From Anaeromyxobacter sp. Fw109-5 (GTDB lineage Bacteria > Myxococcota > Myxococcia > Myxococcales > Anaeromyxobacteraceae), in assembly GCF_000017505.1 (NCBI RefSeq), contig NC_009675.1, positions 2,914,001-2,978,000 on the forward strand: 64,000 nt of DNA, given 5' to 3'. Of the stretch, positions 30,614-40,678 are shown piece after piece. Below the pieces are notes generated by a model. The model worked only from the letters and a program-made list of their open reading frames with translations. It was not told where the DNA came from and searched no databases. The position numbers and the translations under genes were made by a program. How positions within the stretch are numbered: the first letter of the stretch is position 1; every line of letters begins with the position of its first letter.

Positions 30614-33085
30614 TCATCCCCGCGCGCCGATCACGCGGGCGAGCGCGGCGCGTAGCACGTCGATCCGTACGGGCTTCTCCAGGCAGGCGTCCGGAGCGAT
30701 CTCGGTCGCGCGCCGCGCCTCCTCGGTGAACGCGCCGGCCGTCATGAACAGCACGCGCCTCTCGAGCTCCGGCGCGAGCGTGAGGAGCTGCCGGTGCAGC
30801 TCGAGGCCGGTCATGTCCGGCATGACGAGGTCGGTGAGGACCGCGTCGAAGCGCTCGCCCCGCTCCACGAGCCGCAGGGCGCTGCGCGCGGAGGACACCA
30901 CCGTCACGTCGTGATCTGCGGCGAGGACGCGCCGGAGGGATGCGGCGATCAATCGCTCGTCGTCCACCACGAGGACGCTGCTGCGCGGGACGGCGGGCGC
31001 CGGGGCGCGCCCGGGCCCGCGCCCGAAGGAGGCCGCCGGCTGCACGTCGGCCGCCCTCAGGAGGACCCGGAACATGGTGCCGTTCCCCGGCGCGCTCCTC
31101 ACCTCGATGTGGCCGTCCAGCCCCTGGACGATGCTGCGGCAGATGCTGAGCCCGAGCCCCGTGCCCTGCCCGGCCACCTTGGTCGTGAAGAACGGCTCGA
31201 AGATGCGTGGCAGGACCGCCGGGGAGATCCCCGAGCCGGTGTCCGCGACCTCGACGGCGACGCGCCCGCCCGGCTGCTCCCGCGCGGAGATCCGGATGAC
31301 GTGCGACTGCGCGTCGCCCTCCGGGATCGCCTGGGCGGCGTTGGCGAGCAGGTTGACGAACACCTGCGCGAGCCGCGCCGGGCTGCCGTGGACGGGGGGC
31401 ACCCGCCGCACGTCCTTCTCGAGCCGGGCGCGGTGCCGGATCTCGTTCCACGTCATCGCCACGGACGAGCGGAGCACCGCCTCCAGGTTGGCCGGGCCGT
31501 CGTCGTCGCCCGCCGCGGGGCGCGCGAACGTGCGGAGATCCTGCAGGATGAGGCCCAGCCGCTCCACGCCCTCGACCGACTCCTGGAGCGCCTCGCGGAT
31601 CTCCGCGCCCGCGCGCTCCACCAGGAGCGGCGGGACCGCACCGGCCAGGTACTCGAGGTTCGCCGCGACGTACGCGAGCGGCGTGTTGAGCTCGTGCGCG
31701 ACGCCGGCGGCGAGCGCGCCCACCGAGATCAGTCGATCCGCCAGCGCGAGCCGCGTCGCGATCTCCCGCTTCGAGGTGACGTCGCGGAGCATCGCCAGCG
31801 CGACGCCCGGCTGGATGTCCGGCACGACGTCCCACTCCACCAGGCGCGTGTCGCTCGCGGTCGTCACGGTGGCCTCGCCCTGGCGCGGGGAGCGCGGGGC
31901 GAGATCGAGATCGGTGCGCACCACCTCCGCCGGCCGGTGCCCGCGGAGCGCGTCGAAGGTCGTGCCCAGGATCTGCTCCGCGGCCGCGTTCGCGTCGAGG
32001 CAGCGCCCCTCGGCGTCCACGATGGCGAGCCCGTCGCGCGCGTGGTCGAACACGGCGCGCGCCAGCCGCTCGCGCCCGCGCATCGCCTCCTGGGCCGCGC
32101 GCCCGTCGACGGAGGTCGCCACCACGTTCGCGACGGTCTCCAGGAAGTGGATCTCGTCCGGCGCGAAGTGCCGGGAGGTGCGACCCGCCACGAGGAGCAC
32201 CCCGTGGGCGCGCTCCTTGCCGCGCACCGGAACGGCGATGGCCGACGAGGCTCCGGCCGCCGCGAGCAACGAGTCGGCGAGCCGCCCGTCGCGGACGACG
32301 TCCGCGCTGTGGACCGGTGCGCCTCCGGCGCGGGCGAGGCCGGCGAGCGTCATCACGACCGGCACGGCATGGCCGCGAGGGACCGGGATGCCGGCGGCCG
32401 CCCGGACGACCAGCCCGCCGCCTTCGGGCTCGAGGTACGCGCCCGCCTCGAGCTGCAGCGCGCTCGGGGCGAGCGAGGCCGCCGCGTCGAGCACGTCCTG
32501 CACCGAGGGGAGCCCGAGCGCGAGCTGGCTGACGCGCGCCAGGGCCGCTGCGCGGCGGAGCTCGGCGTCGAGCCGTCGCGCGTCGTCCTCCCGGGAGGCG
32601 GGCTCGCGCCGCCCCTGCGCGTCACGCCACCGGGCGACGATGTAGACCGGGTTGTCGCGCGGCCAGGGCCGCGCGGAGAACTCGAACCAGCGCAGCCGAC
32701 CGTCGGCGCAGCGGACGCGGATCTCGATGGGGATGGCGTCGTCGAGCGGCGTGGAGCGGGCGCTGGCGAGGCTCGCGAGGTCCTCCTCGTCCACGAAGGA
32801 CCAGGCGTTCTTCCCGATCACCTCGTCGGCCCGATAGCCGACGAGCCGCTCGACGGCGTCGTTCACGAACAGCAGGTCGCCGGCAGGCGTGAGGACGCCG
32901 AGCAGGTCGTCCGAGAAGGCCGCGAGGGCGGCGTGCAGCCCGGCCCCCAGGTCGTCCACCCGGCGCTGCAGGCCCTCGGGCGCGCCTTCGCCCGGCCTGA
33001 GCCCACCCACGCGCTCCAGCTCCGCCACGCGGTGGTACAGGATCGCGAGCTCGCGGAGGAGCTCGGGGGTTGTGGACAGGGCCAT
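30614..33085 (-). CDS. Hybrid sensor histidine kinase (PAS-GAF-PAS-HisKA-HATPase-REC)
   Basis: 823 aa, no membrane segment, so a cytoplasmic sensor. Order: helical N-terminus, PAS (about residues 55-165), GAF (about 185-330), PAS (about 335-445), HisKA with His464 in GVAHELNTPL, HATPase with NLLANAAQA, DTGSGI and GQGTGLGLSI, then a receiver domain (about 705-820) with VVDDE, the phospho-acceptor Asp near residue 750 in LTDLVMPD, FMTA and EKP. All catalytic positions are present. Start at 33085, chosen for its GGGGAGGCGAG RBS. No adjacent response regulator; an orphan kinase, common in myxobacteria. Confidence 0.93.
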   Translation of the reverse strand: MALSTTPELLRELAILYHRVAELERVGGLRPGEGAPEGLQRRVDDLGAGLHAALAAFSDDLLGVLTPAGDLLFVNDAVERLVGYRADEVIGKNAWSFVDEEDLASLASARSTPLDDAIPIEIRVRCADGRLRWFEFSARPWPRDNPVYIVARWRDAQGRREPASREDDARRLDAELRRAAALARVSQLALGLPSVQDVLDAAASLAPSALQLEAGAYLEPEGGGLVVRAAAGIPVPRGHAVPVVMTLAGLARAGGAPVHSADVVRDGRLADSLLAAAGASSAIAVPVRGKERAHGVLLVAGRTSRHFAPDEIHFLETVANVVATSVDGRAAQEAMRGRERLARAVFDHARDGLAIVDAEGRCLDANAAAEQILGTTFDALRGHRPAEVVRTDLDLAPRSPRQGEATVTTASDTRLVEWDVVPDIQPGVALAMLRDVTSKREIATRLALADRLISVGALAAGVAHELNTPLAYVAANLEYLAGAVPPLLVERAGAEIREALQESVEGVERLGLILQDLRTFARPAAGDDDGPANLEAVLRSSVAMTWNEIRHRARLEKDVRRVPPVHGSPARLAQVFVNLLANAAQAIPEGDAQSHVIRISAREQPGGRVAVEVADTGSGISPAVLPRIFEPFFTTKVAGQGTGLGLSICRSIVQGLDGHIEVRSAPGNGTMFRVLLRAADVQPAASFGRGPGRAPAPAVPRSSVLVVDDERLIAASLRRVLAADHDVTVVSSARSALRLVERGERFDAVLTDLVMPDMTGLELHRQLLTLAPELERRVLFMTAGAFTEEARRATEIAPDACLEKPVRIDVLRAALARVIGARG

Positions 33086-33203
33086 CTCGCCTCCCCGCAC
33101 GGCAGGTGAGGAGGCATCGTACGACACTGGACGTGCGGCCGCTCGTCCCCCGAGGCAGGGGGCCGGGTCGGCGCGGCTCGTCGTCGACCGGAGCGGACGG
33201 ACG

Positions 33204-35246
33204 CTAGCGGCGCCTGCGCCGGGCGCGCTCGGCGGTCAGCGTCTTGCCGCCCCACTCCTTGCCGTTCAGCGCCTGGACGGCGTCCTCGATCACCTCGGGG
33301 GCGACGTCGAGGAAGGCGTGCGTCCTGCGCACCTCGATGGTGCGCGGCTCGAGCCCCGGAGCGACCGAGGAGAGCAGCTCGCGCACGCGCGCCTCGTCGG
33401 CGCCGTCCTGCTCTCCCAGCGAGAGGAAGATCCTGGCGCGCTGCAGCCGCTCCGGCTGCTCGGGGTTCGCGCCCGCGACGTCGGCGACGCCCTCCGGCGA
33501 GCAGGGGTTCCCGGGGTCCTCGCCCGGCGCCGGCGCGCCGTTCTCGCCCTGCGGCCCGCCACGGCGGGCGCCGCGCCCACGTCGCGTCCGGCGTCCCTCG
33601 CGCGCCTCGGCGGCGCTCGCCGAGACCTCGACCTCGACCTCGGCTCTGGCCTCAGCTCCCGGGGCAGCGGCGAGCGGGGGGGACTCGGGCGCCGCCGCGG
33701 CCGGCTCACCGCGCTCGCGGTGCTCGGCCCGGGGGCGCTCTGCGCGCTCTCCCCGCCCGGCTCGGTCGCGGTCGCCGCGGCGCTCGCGGTCGCGATCGCG
33801 CCCGCGCGTCTCGCGCCGGCCACCCTCGCGCTTGACCTCGCCCTTCTCGCGGCGCTCGTGCTCCTCGCGCTTGTGCTCCGCCTTCTCGCGGTCCTGGGCG
33901 CGCTCCATCCGGTGGTGGGTGAAGAAGTACTTGAGGGCGAAGGCGACGAGGTACTCGCCGTCCGGGCGGTTCCTCAGCTCCTGCGAGAGCGGGATGAACG
34001 CCTCGAAGATGGACGCGCTCATCGCGTCCTTCAGCTCCACCACGTGACGATCGGTCCAGAGCCGGCGCGCCTCGTCCGGCGTCGGGAGCTTCTTCTCCTC
34101 GAACGCGATCCCGAACTTCTTCTGCAGCGCGGTCAGCGTGTGGATCTCCGCGCCGGACACGATGGAGAGGCTCGTGCCCTTCTTGCCGATGCGGCCGGTG
34201 CGGCCCACCCGGTGGAGGAACACCGCCGGGTCCTCGGGCAGCGAGTAGTTGATGACGTGCGTCAGATCGGAGATGTCGATGCCGCGCGCGGCGATGTCGG
34301 TCGCGACCATGAAGCGGACCTCTCCCCGCTTCACCTTCGCCATCACCCGCTCGCGCTCCTTCTGCGGCAGGTCGCCGTTCAGGAGCTCGGCGTCGTAGCC
34401 GTTCCGGTTCAGCACCGCCGCGACGAGCGAGGTGTCGTTCCGGGTGTTGCAGAAGACGATCGCGGTCTCCGGCTCCTCCATCTCGATCATGTAGAGGAGG
34501 TTCCGCGGCTTCGGGTACGCGTCCACCGCGGGGTACATCACGTTGTGGATGTTCTCGACGGAGTACTCGTCGCCCGACAGCAGGATGGTCTCGGGATCCG
34601 TGAGGTAGTCGCGGATGATCTGCTCGATGTCCGCGGGGACCGTCGCCGAGAAGAGCAGCTGCTGGCAGTCCTTCGGGAGGTTGTCGAGGATGCGGGTCAC
34701 CTCCTCGAAGAACCCCATGTTGAGCATCTCGTCGGCCTCGTCGAGACAGCACACCATCGTCTCGTCGAGCTTCAGCGTGCGCCTGCGGATGTGGTCGTAG
34801 ATGCGGCCCGGCGTGCCGACGATGATCTCGGCGCCCGCCTCGAGCTTCTGGAGCTGCTCGCCCATCGACGCGCCGCCGTAGACCGCCACGACCGAGAGGT
34901 CGCGGTGCTTCGCGAGCGCGGTGAACTCCTGGGCCACCTGGATCGCGAGCTCGCGGGTGGGGCACATCACCAGCGCCGACGGCCTGCGCCGGCCATCGGC
35001 GATGCGCTCGAGGATGGGGATGGCGAACGCGGCGGTCTTGCCGGTGCCGGTCTTCGACCGGACGATGACGTCCTTGCCGTCGCGCACCGGGCGGAAGGTC
35101 GAGACCTGCACCGGCGTGGGCCGCTCGTAGCCGTGCTCGGCGATGGCGCGCCGCACCGGCTCGGACAGCCCGAGCTCGTCGAAAGAGGCCTGTGAAACGT
35201 AATCCGAGGGCGCCGCCGCGGGCGCCCCCTCCGAGAAGTTCTCCAT
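33204..35246 (-). CDS. DEAD-box RNA helicase (DeaD/CsdA-DbpA type)
   Basis: 680 aa. Complete helicase core: Q motif ([14 protein letters not shown]...PTPVQ), Walker [19 protein letters not shown] in [13 protein letters not shown], and HRVGRTGR. After about residue 440 comes a long Arg/Glu/Asp-rich low-complexity linker, then a C-terminal DbpA-like RNA-binding domain ([24 protein letters not shown]...). Probable role in ribosome assembly or mRNA decay at low temperature. Start at 35246 by the family N-terminus (MENFSEG). It is divergent from rpoH, with 233 nt between. Confidence 0.94.
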   Translation of the reverse strand: MENFSEGAPAAAPSDYVSQASFDELGLSEPVRRAIAEHGYERPTPVQVSTFRPVRDGKDVIVRSKTGTGKTAAFAIPILERIADGRRRPSALVMCPTRELAIQVAQEFTALAKHRDLSVVAVYGGASMGEQLQKLEAGAEIIVGTPGRIYDHIRRRTLKLDETMVCCLDEADEMLNMGFFEEVTRILDNLPKDCQQLLFSATVPADIEQIIRDYLTDPETILLSGDEYSVENIHNVMYPAVDAYPKPRNLLYMIEMEEPETAIVFCNTRNDTSLVAAVLNRNGYDAELLNGDLPQKERERVMAKVKRGEVRFMVATDIAARGIDISDLTHVINYSLPEDPAVFLHRVGRTGRIGKKGTSLSIVSGAEIHTLTALQKKFGIAFEEKKLPTPDEARRLWTDRHVVELKDAMSASIFEAFIPLSQELRNRPDGEYLVAFALKYFFTHHRMERAQDREKAEHKREEHERREKGEVKREGGRRETRGRDRDRERRGDRDRAGRGERAERPRAEHRERGEPAAAAPESPPLAAAPGAEARAEVEVEVSASAAEAREGRRTRRGRGARRGGPQGENGAPAPGEDPGNPCSPEGVADVAGANPEQPERLQRARIFLSLGEQDGADEARVRELLSSVAPGLEPRTIEVRRTHAFLDVAPEVIEDAVQALNGKEWGGKTLTAERARRRRR

Positions 35247-35403
35247 GCGTCCTACTCCCGCTCGCGCCTCGACCGTGTCGAGGGCGGCTCTTGAGCGGCG
35301 CATGGCGGCATCTCGCAAGGGACCGCGTCGGTCCCGGTCCGAGGACCGGGACCCGCGCCGTTCCGCGAGGACCCGCCATGCGCCGGTGCCGGCGCCGCAG
35401 TTC

Positions 35404-35431
35404 TTGCACGCGGCGCCGCAGGTCATATAAC
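35404..35431 (+). promoter_or_regulatory. Sigma70-type promoter of rpoH-like gene
   Basis: TTGCAC (35404-35409), 16-nt spacer, TATAAC (35426-35431), leader of about 40 nt to the ATG. The surrounding CATATAACACAAC is the most A/T-rich patch of the intergenic region. Confidence 0.55.
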
Positions 35432-35479
35432 ACAACGGCGGGCGCGCGCCGGCATTCCTGGCAGCGCCCTCGAGACCCC

Positions 35480-36451
35480 ATGCCGGACTCCCCGCCCGAC
35501 GACGAGGCCTCCCCCCGTCCGCTCCCCCGCCTGCCCCCGCGCGCCGACCGCGAGGCCGGATCGGGCGGGCTCGTCCGCTACGACCCGCTCCGCGCGTACA
35601 TGGCCGAGATCGCGCGCCACCCGCTGCTCTCGCGGGAGGAGGAGCACGAGCTGGCGGTGCGCTACCGGGAGACGGGCGACGTGGACGCGGCCTACCGGCT
35701 CGTGGCGTCGAACCTTCGCCTCGTGGTGAAGATCGCGCACGAGTACCGCCGCACCGCCTTCCAGCTCCTGGACCTCGTCCAGGAGGGCAACATGGGGCTC
35801 ATGCAGGCGGTCAAGAAGTACGATCCGTGGAAGGGCGTGAAGCTGTCGTCCTACGCCGCGTGGTGGATCCGCGCGTACATCATCCGGTTCATCATGGAGA
35901 ACTGGCGGATGGTGAAGCTCGGCACCACCCAGGCCCAGCGCAAGCTGTTCTTCAACCTCGCCAAGGAGCGCGAGAAGCTGCTCGCCCGCGGGATCGAGCC
36001 GACGCCGCGACTGCTCGCGAAGAACCTGGACGTCGAGGAGAAGGACGTCGAGGAGATGACGGCGCGCATGGCGGGCGAGGACCTCTCGCTCGACGCGCCG
36101 CTCCGGGGCGACGAGGACGGCTCGCGGCAGACCCGGCTCGACCGCGTGGCCGGCGACGGCGCGGACGCCCCGGACGAGAGGCTCGGCGACGAGCAGCTGC
36201 GCCGGCTGTTCCGCGAGAAGCTGGAGACCTTCTCGAAGACGATCCGCGACGAGAAGGAGCGCTACATCTTCGACAAGCGGCTTTTGCCCGCCGGCGGAGA
36301 GGCGCCGCTCACGCTCCAGGAGATCGGCGACCGCTTCAAGCTCACGCGAGAGCGCGCCCGGCAGATCGAGGCGAAGCTCACGGCGCGCTTGCGAGACTAC
36401 CTGCGTGCGGAGATCCCCGACTTCGAGCTGCTGGGACCGCCCGAGGACTAG
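35480..36451 (+). CDS. rpoH: RNA polymerase sigma factor, RpoH (sigma-32) group
   Basis: 323 aa. Region 2 ([37 protein letters not shown], then [11 protein letters not shown]) and region 4 ([21 protein letters not shown]) are complete. The RpoH-specific box QRKLFFNL is at residues 153-160, which separates it from RpoD and RpoS. It directs heat-shock-type promoters. The N-terminal 30 residues are Pro/Arg-rich and not conserved. The stop codon overlaps the stop of the convergent membrane-protein gene within CTAG. Many myxobacteria carry several RpoH paralogues, so which regulon it serves is open. Confidence 0.92.
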   Translation: MPDSPPDDEASPRPLPRLPPRADREAGSGGLVRYDPLRAYMAEIARHPLLSREEEHELAVRYRETGDVDAAYRLVASNLRLVVKIAHEYRRTAFQLLDLVQEGNMGLMQAVKKYDPWKGVKLSSYAAWWIRAYIIRFIMENWRMVKLGTTQAQRKLFFNLAKEREKLLARGIEPTPRLLAKNLDVEEKDVEEMTARMAGEDLSLDAPLRGDEDGSRQTRLDRVAGDGADAPDERLGDEQLRRLFREKLETFSKTIRDEKERYIFDKRLLPAGGEAPLTLQEIGDRFKLTRERARQIEAKLTARLRDYLRAEIPDFELLGPPED

Positions 36452-37110
36452 GCCTCGCGCGGCGGTTCGCGCGGCGCGGGCGCCCGCGCGGCGGTCTCCC
36501 CGCGGGCGAGCTGGTAGGCGGCGCCGGCGATCGCGAGCACGAGCGCGAGCGCCACGACGGCGAGCGGGTGCGCCGCGAGGTCGCGCGCCAGCGGCCGATC
36601 CCCTGCGAGGCCCACGCCCGCGGCCGCGACGAGGAGGCCGCCCAGCGCGGAGGCGCAGCCGATCGCGAAGGGCCTCGCGAAGAGCAACCCGACGACGCCG
36701 GCGGCGAGGGCGCCGACCGCCCCGCCGAGCACGGCGCGGCCGGCGATGGGCACGCGCAGGCCCAGGATCAAGCCGGGCAACGCCCCGGCGGCGACCGGGA
36801 ACGCGAGCGGCGCGAGCGCGCAGACGGCGCCCGCGAGGACGGCGACGACCGGCGCCGCCACCGCGAGCGAGACGCCGACGTGCAGGGCGAGGGGCGCGCG
36901 GAAGGCGTAGGCGGCGAGCGCGCCGAGCGCCGCTCCGCCGGCGGCGGCGAGGCCTCGCGGGAAGCGCCCCGCCATGGTGAGCGCGACGAGCCCCACGCCC
37001 GCCGTCACGACGGAGAGCGCGGGCCCGAGGCCACGGAGGAGCTCGACGAGGCGCGTGACGCCTCCGGCCGCGTCGAGCAGCCGCGCGCCGAGCTCGAGGA
37101 CGCTCTTCAC
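36448..37110 (-). CDS. Multi-spanning membrane protein of unknown function
   Basis: 220 aa with about seven Ala/Gly/Val-rich hydrophobic helices (for example [56 protein letters not shown]) and a short basic/Pro tail. No motif or family is recognised. Low-complexity Ala-rich composition makes remote homology unreliable. It is convergent with rpoH with overlapping stop codons. Probably real, because the hydrophobic periodicity is consistent along the whole length. Confidence 0.6.
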   Translation of the reverse strand: MKSVLELGARLLDAAGGVTRLVELLRGLGPALSVVTAGVGLVALTMAGRFPRGLAAAGGAALGALAAYAFRAPLALHVGVSLAVAAPVVAVLAGAVCALAPLAFPVAAGALPGLILGLRVPIAGRAVLGGAVGALAAGVVGLLFARPFAIGCASALGGLLVAAAGVGLAGDRPLARDLAAHPLAVVALALVLAIAGAAYQLARGETAARAPAPREPPREA

Positions 37111-37322
37111 GCCGGACCCGCCTTCACTCCGGAGACCGCGCGGGCGCCCCGGCGAGCTCGCCGGGGCGCCCCGCGCCGGCGCCCGTTCCGGGCGCTCCCG
37201 CCCTGCTCGCTCGGCGACATGGGTGCCCGAATGTAGCAGCGGGTGGAGCGCGCGCCAACCCGCCCGCCGAGCCGGATTACGCGGGCGCCTGCGGTGAATT
37301 GGGCCTAAGATCCGGCCGCTCG

Positions 37323-38090
37323 ATGCCCCGCCCGACCCGAACCACGCGCCGCTCCTTCCTCGCCGCGGCGGCGGCCGCCGCGGCGCTCGCCGCCCTGCCG
37401 CGCCGAGGGCGCGCGCTCCCGGACAGCTCCAAGCTCGTGCTCGCGCAGGTGCAGCACGGCGGCAGCTGGAACCCGCGCCCCTCCGCGCTGCGAAGGCTCG
37501 GGTGGGAGCTCGCGCGCCGCACCTCGATCGAGACCGCCAGCGCGCCCGTCCCGGTGCGGCTCGCCGCGCCCGGGCTGCACCGGTGGCCGTGGCTCTACCT
37601 CGCCGGCGCCGGCACCCTGCCCCCGTTCACCGACGCTGAGCGCTCCGCGCTCCGCCGCCACCTGCAGTACGGCGGGTTCCTCCTCGTGGACTCCGCGGAG
37701 GGCGCCGAGGGCGGACCGTTCGACGCAGCCGTCCGCCGCGAGCTCGCCAAGGTCCTGCCCGCCTCGCCGCTCGCGCCCGTCCCCCGCGAGCACGTGCTCA
37801 ACAAGAGCTTCTACCTGCTCGATCGCCAGGGCGGCCGCGTCCTCGTGAAGCCCTGGGTCGAGGCGCAGGTCCTCGACGGCCGGCTCGCGGTGGTCTACTC
37901 GCAGAACGACCTGGGCGGCGCGTGGGCGCGGACGGAGCTCGGCGACTGGGAGTACCCGTGCACGCCCGGCGGAGAGGCGCAGCGGGAGACGGCGTTCCGC
38001 ATCGGCGTGAACCTCGCGATGTACGCGCTCTGCACGGACTACAAGGACGACGCCGTGCACCTCCCGTTCATCCTGCGGCGGCGGAGCTAG
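37323..38090 (+). CDS. DUF4159 domain protein with Tat-type signal
   Basis: 255 aa. The N-terminus TRRSFLAAAAAAAALAAL fits a twin-arginine signal peptide. The DUF4159 body contains LVLAQVQHGGSWNPRPSALRRLGWEL, YLAGAGTLPPFTDAERSALRRHLQYGGFLLVDSAEG and LPFILRRRS, a GATase-like fold known mostly from membrane-linked operons with VWA and MoxR proteins. One nt separates it from the downstream VWA/GATase gene. TAAGAT lies 11 nt before the ATG. Function unknown; likely acts with the next gene at the outer face of the inner membrane. Confidence 0.82.
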   Translation: MPRPTRTTRRSFLAAAAAAAALAALPRRGRALPDSSKLVLAQVQHGGSWNPRPSALRRLGWELARRTSIETASAPVPVRLAAPGLHRWPWLYLAGAGTLPPFTDAERSALRRHLQYGGFLLVDSAEGAEGGPFDAAVRRELAKVLPASPLAPVPREHVLNKSFYLLDRQGGRVLVKPWVEAQVLDGRLAVVYSQNDLGGAWARTELGDWEYPCTPGGEAQRETAFRIGVNLAMYALCTDYKDDAVHLPFILRRRS

Positions 38091-38091
38091 C

Positions 38092-40371
38092 GTGGAGGGC
38101 GGCTACAACGCCTGGCGGCTCACCGCGCTCACGCCCCTGCCGGCCTGGGCCGTCGCGCTCGCCGCGCTCGCGGCGGCCGGCGCGGTGCTGCTCGCCCTGC
38201 GCGGCCTGCGCTCCGAGCCGCGCCGTGGCCGCCGTGTCGTGCTCGTCGCGCTTCGCGCCGTGGCGGCGCTGCTCGCGATCTTCCTCCTGCTCGAGCCGGC
38301 GGTCGAGCTCCTCCAGACGGCGCGCGTCCGCAACCGCTTCGCCATCCTGCTCGACGCCTCGCGCTCGATGGGCTTCCCGGTCGAGCGGGAGGGCGAGCCG
38401 CGCTCCGCGGCGGCCGGGGCGTTCCTGGCCGAGCACCGCGCCGATCTCGAGCGGCTCGGGGACCGCGTGGATCTGGAGTGGTACACGTTCGGCGGCGACG
38501 TCGCGCCCCTCGATCCGGCCGAGGCCGCCCGCGGGGTGCCCGGCCGCGCCGGCCGCACGGACGTCCTGGGCGCGCTCGAGGCGGTCGCCTCGGGGGCGGG
38601 CGGCTCGACGCGCCGCCTCGCCGGCGCGCTGGTCGTGTCCGACGGCGCCGACAACGCGGCCCTCGCGGAGGGCCTGGGCCCCGAGGCTCGCGCCAAGGCC
38701 CGCGCGCTCGGCGTCCCCGTGAACGCGGTGGCGGTCGGTCGCAGCGCCCCGAGGGACCTCGCCGTGGAGCGCGTGGCGGTGGACGAGTTCGCGTTCGTGC
38801 GGAACACCGTCACGGTCGAGGTGACGCTCCGCGCCCGCGGGTTCTCGGACGAGGAGGTCCGGCTCGTGCTGCGCCGCGAGGGGGCGGTCGTCGCCTCCGG
38901 CACGGTCCGGCTCGAGCGCGGGCGCGACCGCTACACGGTCCCGCTCGCCTTCGCGCCCGACGAGACCGGCACGTTCGTGTTCACGGTGGCGGCGCCCGTC
39001 TTTTCGGGCGAGGCGGTGGTGGAGAACAACGCGCGCTCGTTCGTCCTGCGCGTCATCCGCGACCGCGTCCGCGTGCTCCTCGTCGCCGGCCGGCCGAGCT
39101 GGGACGTGCGCTTCCTGCGCGGGCTCCTCAAGCAGGATCCCAACGTCGACCTCGTGAGCTTCTTCATCCTCCGCTCCAACGCGGACGACGCCGGGCCGCA
39201 GCAGGACCTCTCGCTCATCCCCTTCCCCGTCGCCGAGATCTTCGGCGAGCAGCTCCGCACCTTCGACGCCGTGGTCTTCGTGAACTTCGCCTACGCGCCC
39301 TACCGCGGGCTCGAGATCGAGCGCTTCCTCCCCGCGCTGCGCGAGTACGTCCGGGGCGGGGGTGCCCTCGCGATGGTCGGCGGCGAGCAGAGCTTCGGGG
39401 ACGGACGGTACGGCGAGACCGCGCTCGCGGAGGTCCTGCCCGTCGCGCCGATGGACGGGGCGTCCATGGCGGAGGGCGAGCTCGCGCTGCGGCTCACCTC
39501 CGACGGCAAGCGCCACCCCGTGACGAGCCTCGCCCCGGGAGACGCCGCGAACGAGACCGCCTGGCGCGGCCTGCCGCCGGTGACGGCGGTGAACCTCACG
39601 CGGGCGCTCGCGCGCGACTCGGGCGCCTCCGTGCTGCTCGAGGCGCCGGGCGTGCTCGTGGACGGGCGCCCCGCGCCGCTCGTCGCGGTGCGCGAGGTGG
39701 GCGAGGGCCGCACGCTCGCGGTCGCGACCGACGCCTCCTGGCGCTGGGGCTTCCTGCGCGCCGAGTCGGGCCAGGGGAACCGCGCCTACCTCCGCTTCTG
39801 GAACCAGGCGCTGCGCTGGCTCGTGCGCGATCCGGGGCTCGCGCCGCTGCAGGTGGAGCCGGAGGCGCCGGCGGTGGAGCCCGGCGCGCCGGTCGGGATC
39901 GGGATCGCCGCCCGCCGGCCGGACTGGAGCCCCGCGGCCGGCGAGCGGGTCAGCGCCGAGCTCGTCGACGACGACGGACGGAGCGTCGCGCGCGGCGAGG
40001 CGGTCGCCGGCGAGGACGGGGTCGCGCGCGTGGAGCTCGTCCCCCCGGGCCCTGGCGCCTACAAGATCGTCGCGCGAGGCCGGGATGGCGAGACCGCCAC
40101 CGGCGCGGTGGCGGTGCGTGGCGCCGGTCCCGAGGACGCCGACGCCGCGCCTCGACCCGAGCTGCTCTCGGCGCTCGCGGAGGCGACCGGCGGCGGGTTC
40201 TCGGCGCTGCCGGGCGGCGACCTTCCCGACCTGAAGCTCGCGGAGGCCGACGTGGTCGAGATCGGCCGGCGCAAGTCCGTGCCGATCTGGGACCGCTGGT
40301 GGTACCTCGCCGCGCTGGCCGCCATCCTCGCCGGCGAGTGGATCCTGAGGCGCCGGTGGGGCTACTGGTAG
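38092..40371 (+). CDS. Membrane protein with VWA-like and glutamine-amidotransferase-like domains
   Basis: 759 aa. Two N-terminal helices (about residues 17-37 and 48-65), a VWA-like segment (ILLDASRSMG, the DxSxS of a MIDAS), a beta-rich domain, a GATase1-like domain (VRVLLVAGRPSWDVRFLRGLLKQ; GGALAMVGGEQSFGDG), a beta domain and a C-terminal helix (WYLAALAAILAGEWI). This is the BatA-like/GATase layout seen with DUF4159 proteins. GTG start one nt after the DUF4159 stop. There is no MoxR, DUF58 or BatA gene next to it, so the pair is a partial version of the usual cluster. Confidence 0.85.
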   Translation: MEGGYNAWRLTALTPLPAWAVALAALAAAGAVLLALRGLRSEPRRGRRVVLVALRAVAALLAIFLLLEPAVELLQTARVRNRFAILLDASRSMGFPVEREGEPRSAAAGAFLAEHRADLERLGDRVDLEWYTFGGDVAPLDPAEAARGVPGRAGRTDVLGALEAVASGAGGSTRRLAGALVVSDGADNAALAEGLGPEARAKARALGVPVNAVAVGRSAPRDLAVERVAVDEFAFVRNTVTVEVTLRARGFSDEEVRLVLRREGAVVASGTVRLERGRDRYTVPLAFAPDETGTFVFTVAAPVFSGEAVVENNARSFVLRVIRDRVRVLLVAGRPSWDVRFLRGLLKQDPNVDLVSFFILRSNADDAGPQQDLSLIPFPVAEIFGEQLRTFDAVVFVNFAYAPYRGLEIERFLPALREYVRGGGALAMVGGEQSFGDGRYGETALAEVLPVAPMDGASMAEGELALRLTSDGKRHPVTSLAPGDAANETAWRGLPPVTAVNLTRALARDSGASVLLEAPGVLVDGRPAPLVAVREVGEGRTLAVATDASWRWGFLRAESGQGNRAYLRFWNQALRWLVRDPGLAPLQVEPEAPAVEPGAPVGIGIAARRPDWSPAAGERVSAELVDDDGRSVARGEAVAGEDGVARVELVPPGPGAYKIVARGRDGETATGAVAVRGAGPEDADAAPRPELLSALAEATGGGFSALPGGDLPDLKLAEADVVEIGRRKSVPIWDRWWYLAALAAILAGEWILRRRWGYW

Positions 40372-40678
40372 TCCGCTCCGGCCGCAAAGCTTTCGGACGG
40401 CCGATCCTCAGCGCAGCCCTTTCGCCCGGGGCGGCGGCCGTCGAGGACTTCCAGCGCGCGAGCGTTCATGGCCTGGCGTGATATCGGCCAGTTGCGCCAA
40501 CGATCTCCATCACCGATCGCGGCGGGCACGTCGACTGCATGGGTCGAGTTCAGGCACCAGTCGCCTCTCCGGGGACGCAGGCACGGCTGCAGCCCCGGAC
40601 TGCGCCGGCCGTGCCCGCTCGCCGCGGGTGCGGCCGGCGCGTGCTGTTTCCGGCCCGCGCCGGGTTATGTTCCGATCC
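40372..40678. other. Intergenic stretch without recognisable gene
   Basis: 307 nt between the VWA/GATase gene and slyD. It has less codon-like bias than the flanks. The only feature visible is TATGTT at 40666-40671, seven nt before the slyD start, a candidate -10 box. No hairpin with a T-tract. Confidence 0.5.

Noticed and set aside
30794-33109. Long plus-strand open frame (771 codons) opposite the hybrid kinase
   Set aside because: Arises from GC-rich third positions; its translation is Arg/Gly/Ala/His-rich with no motifs, while the minus strand encodes a complete kinase.
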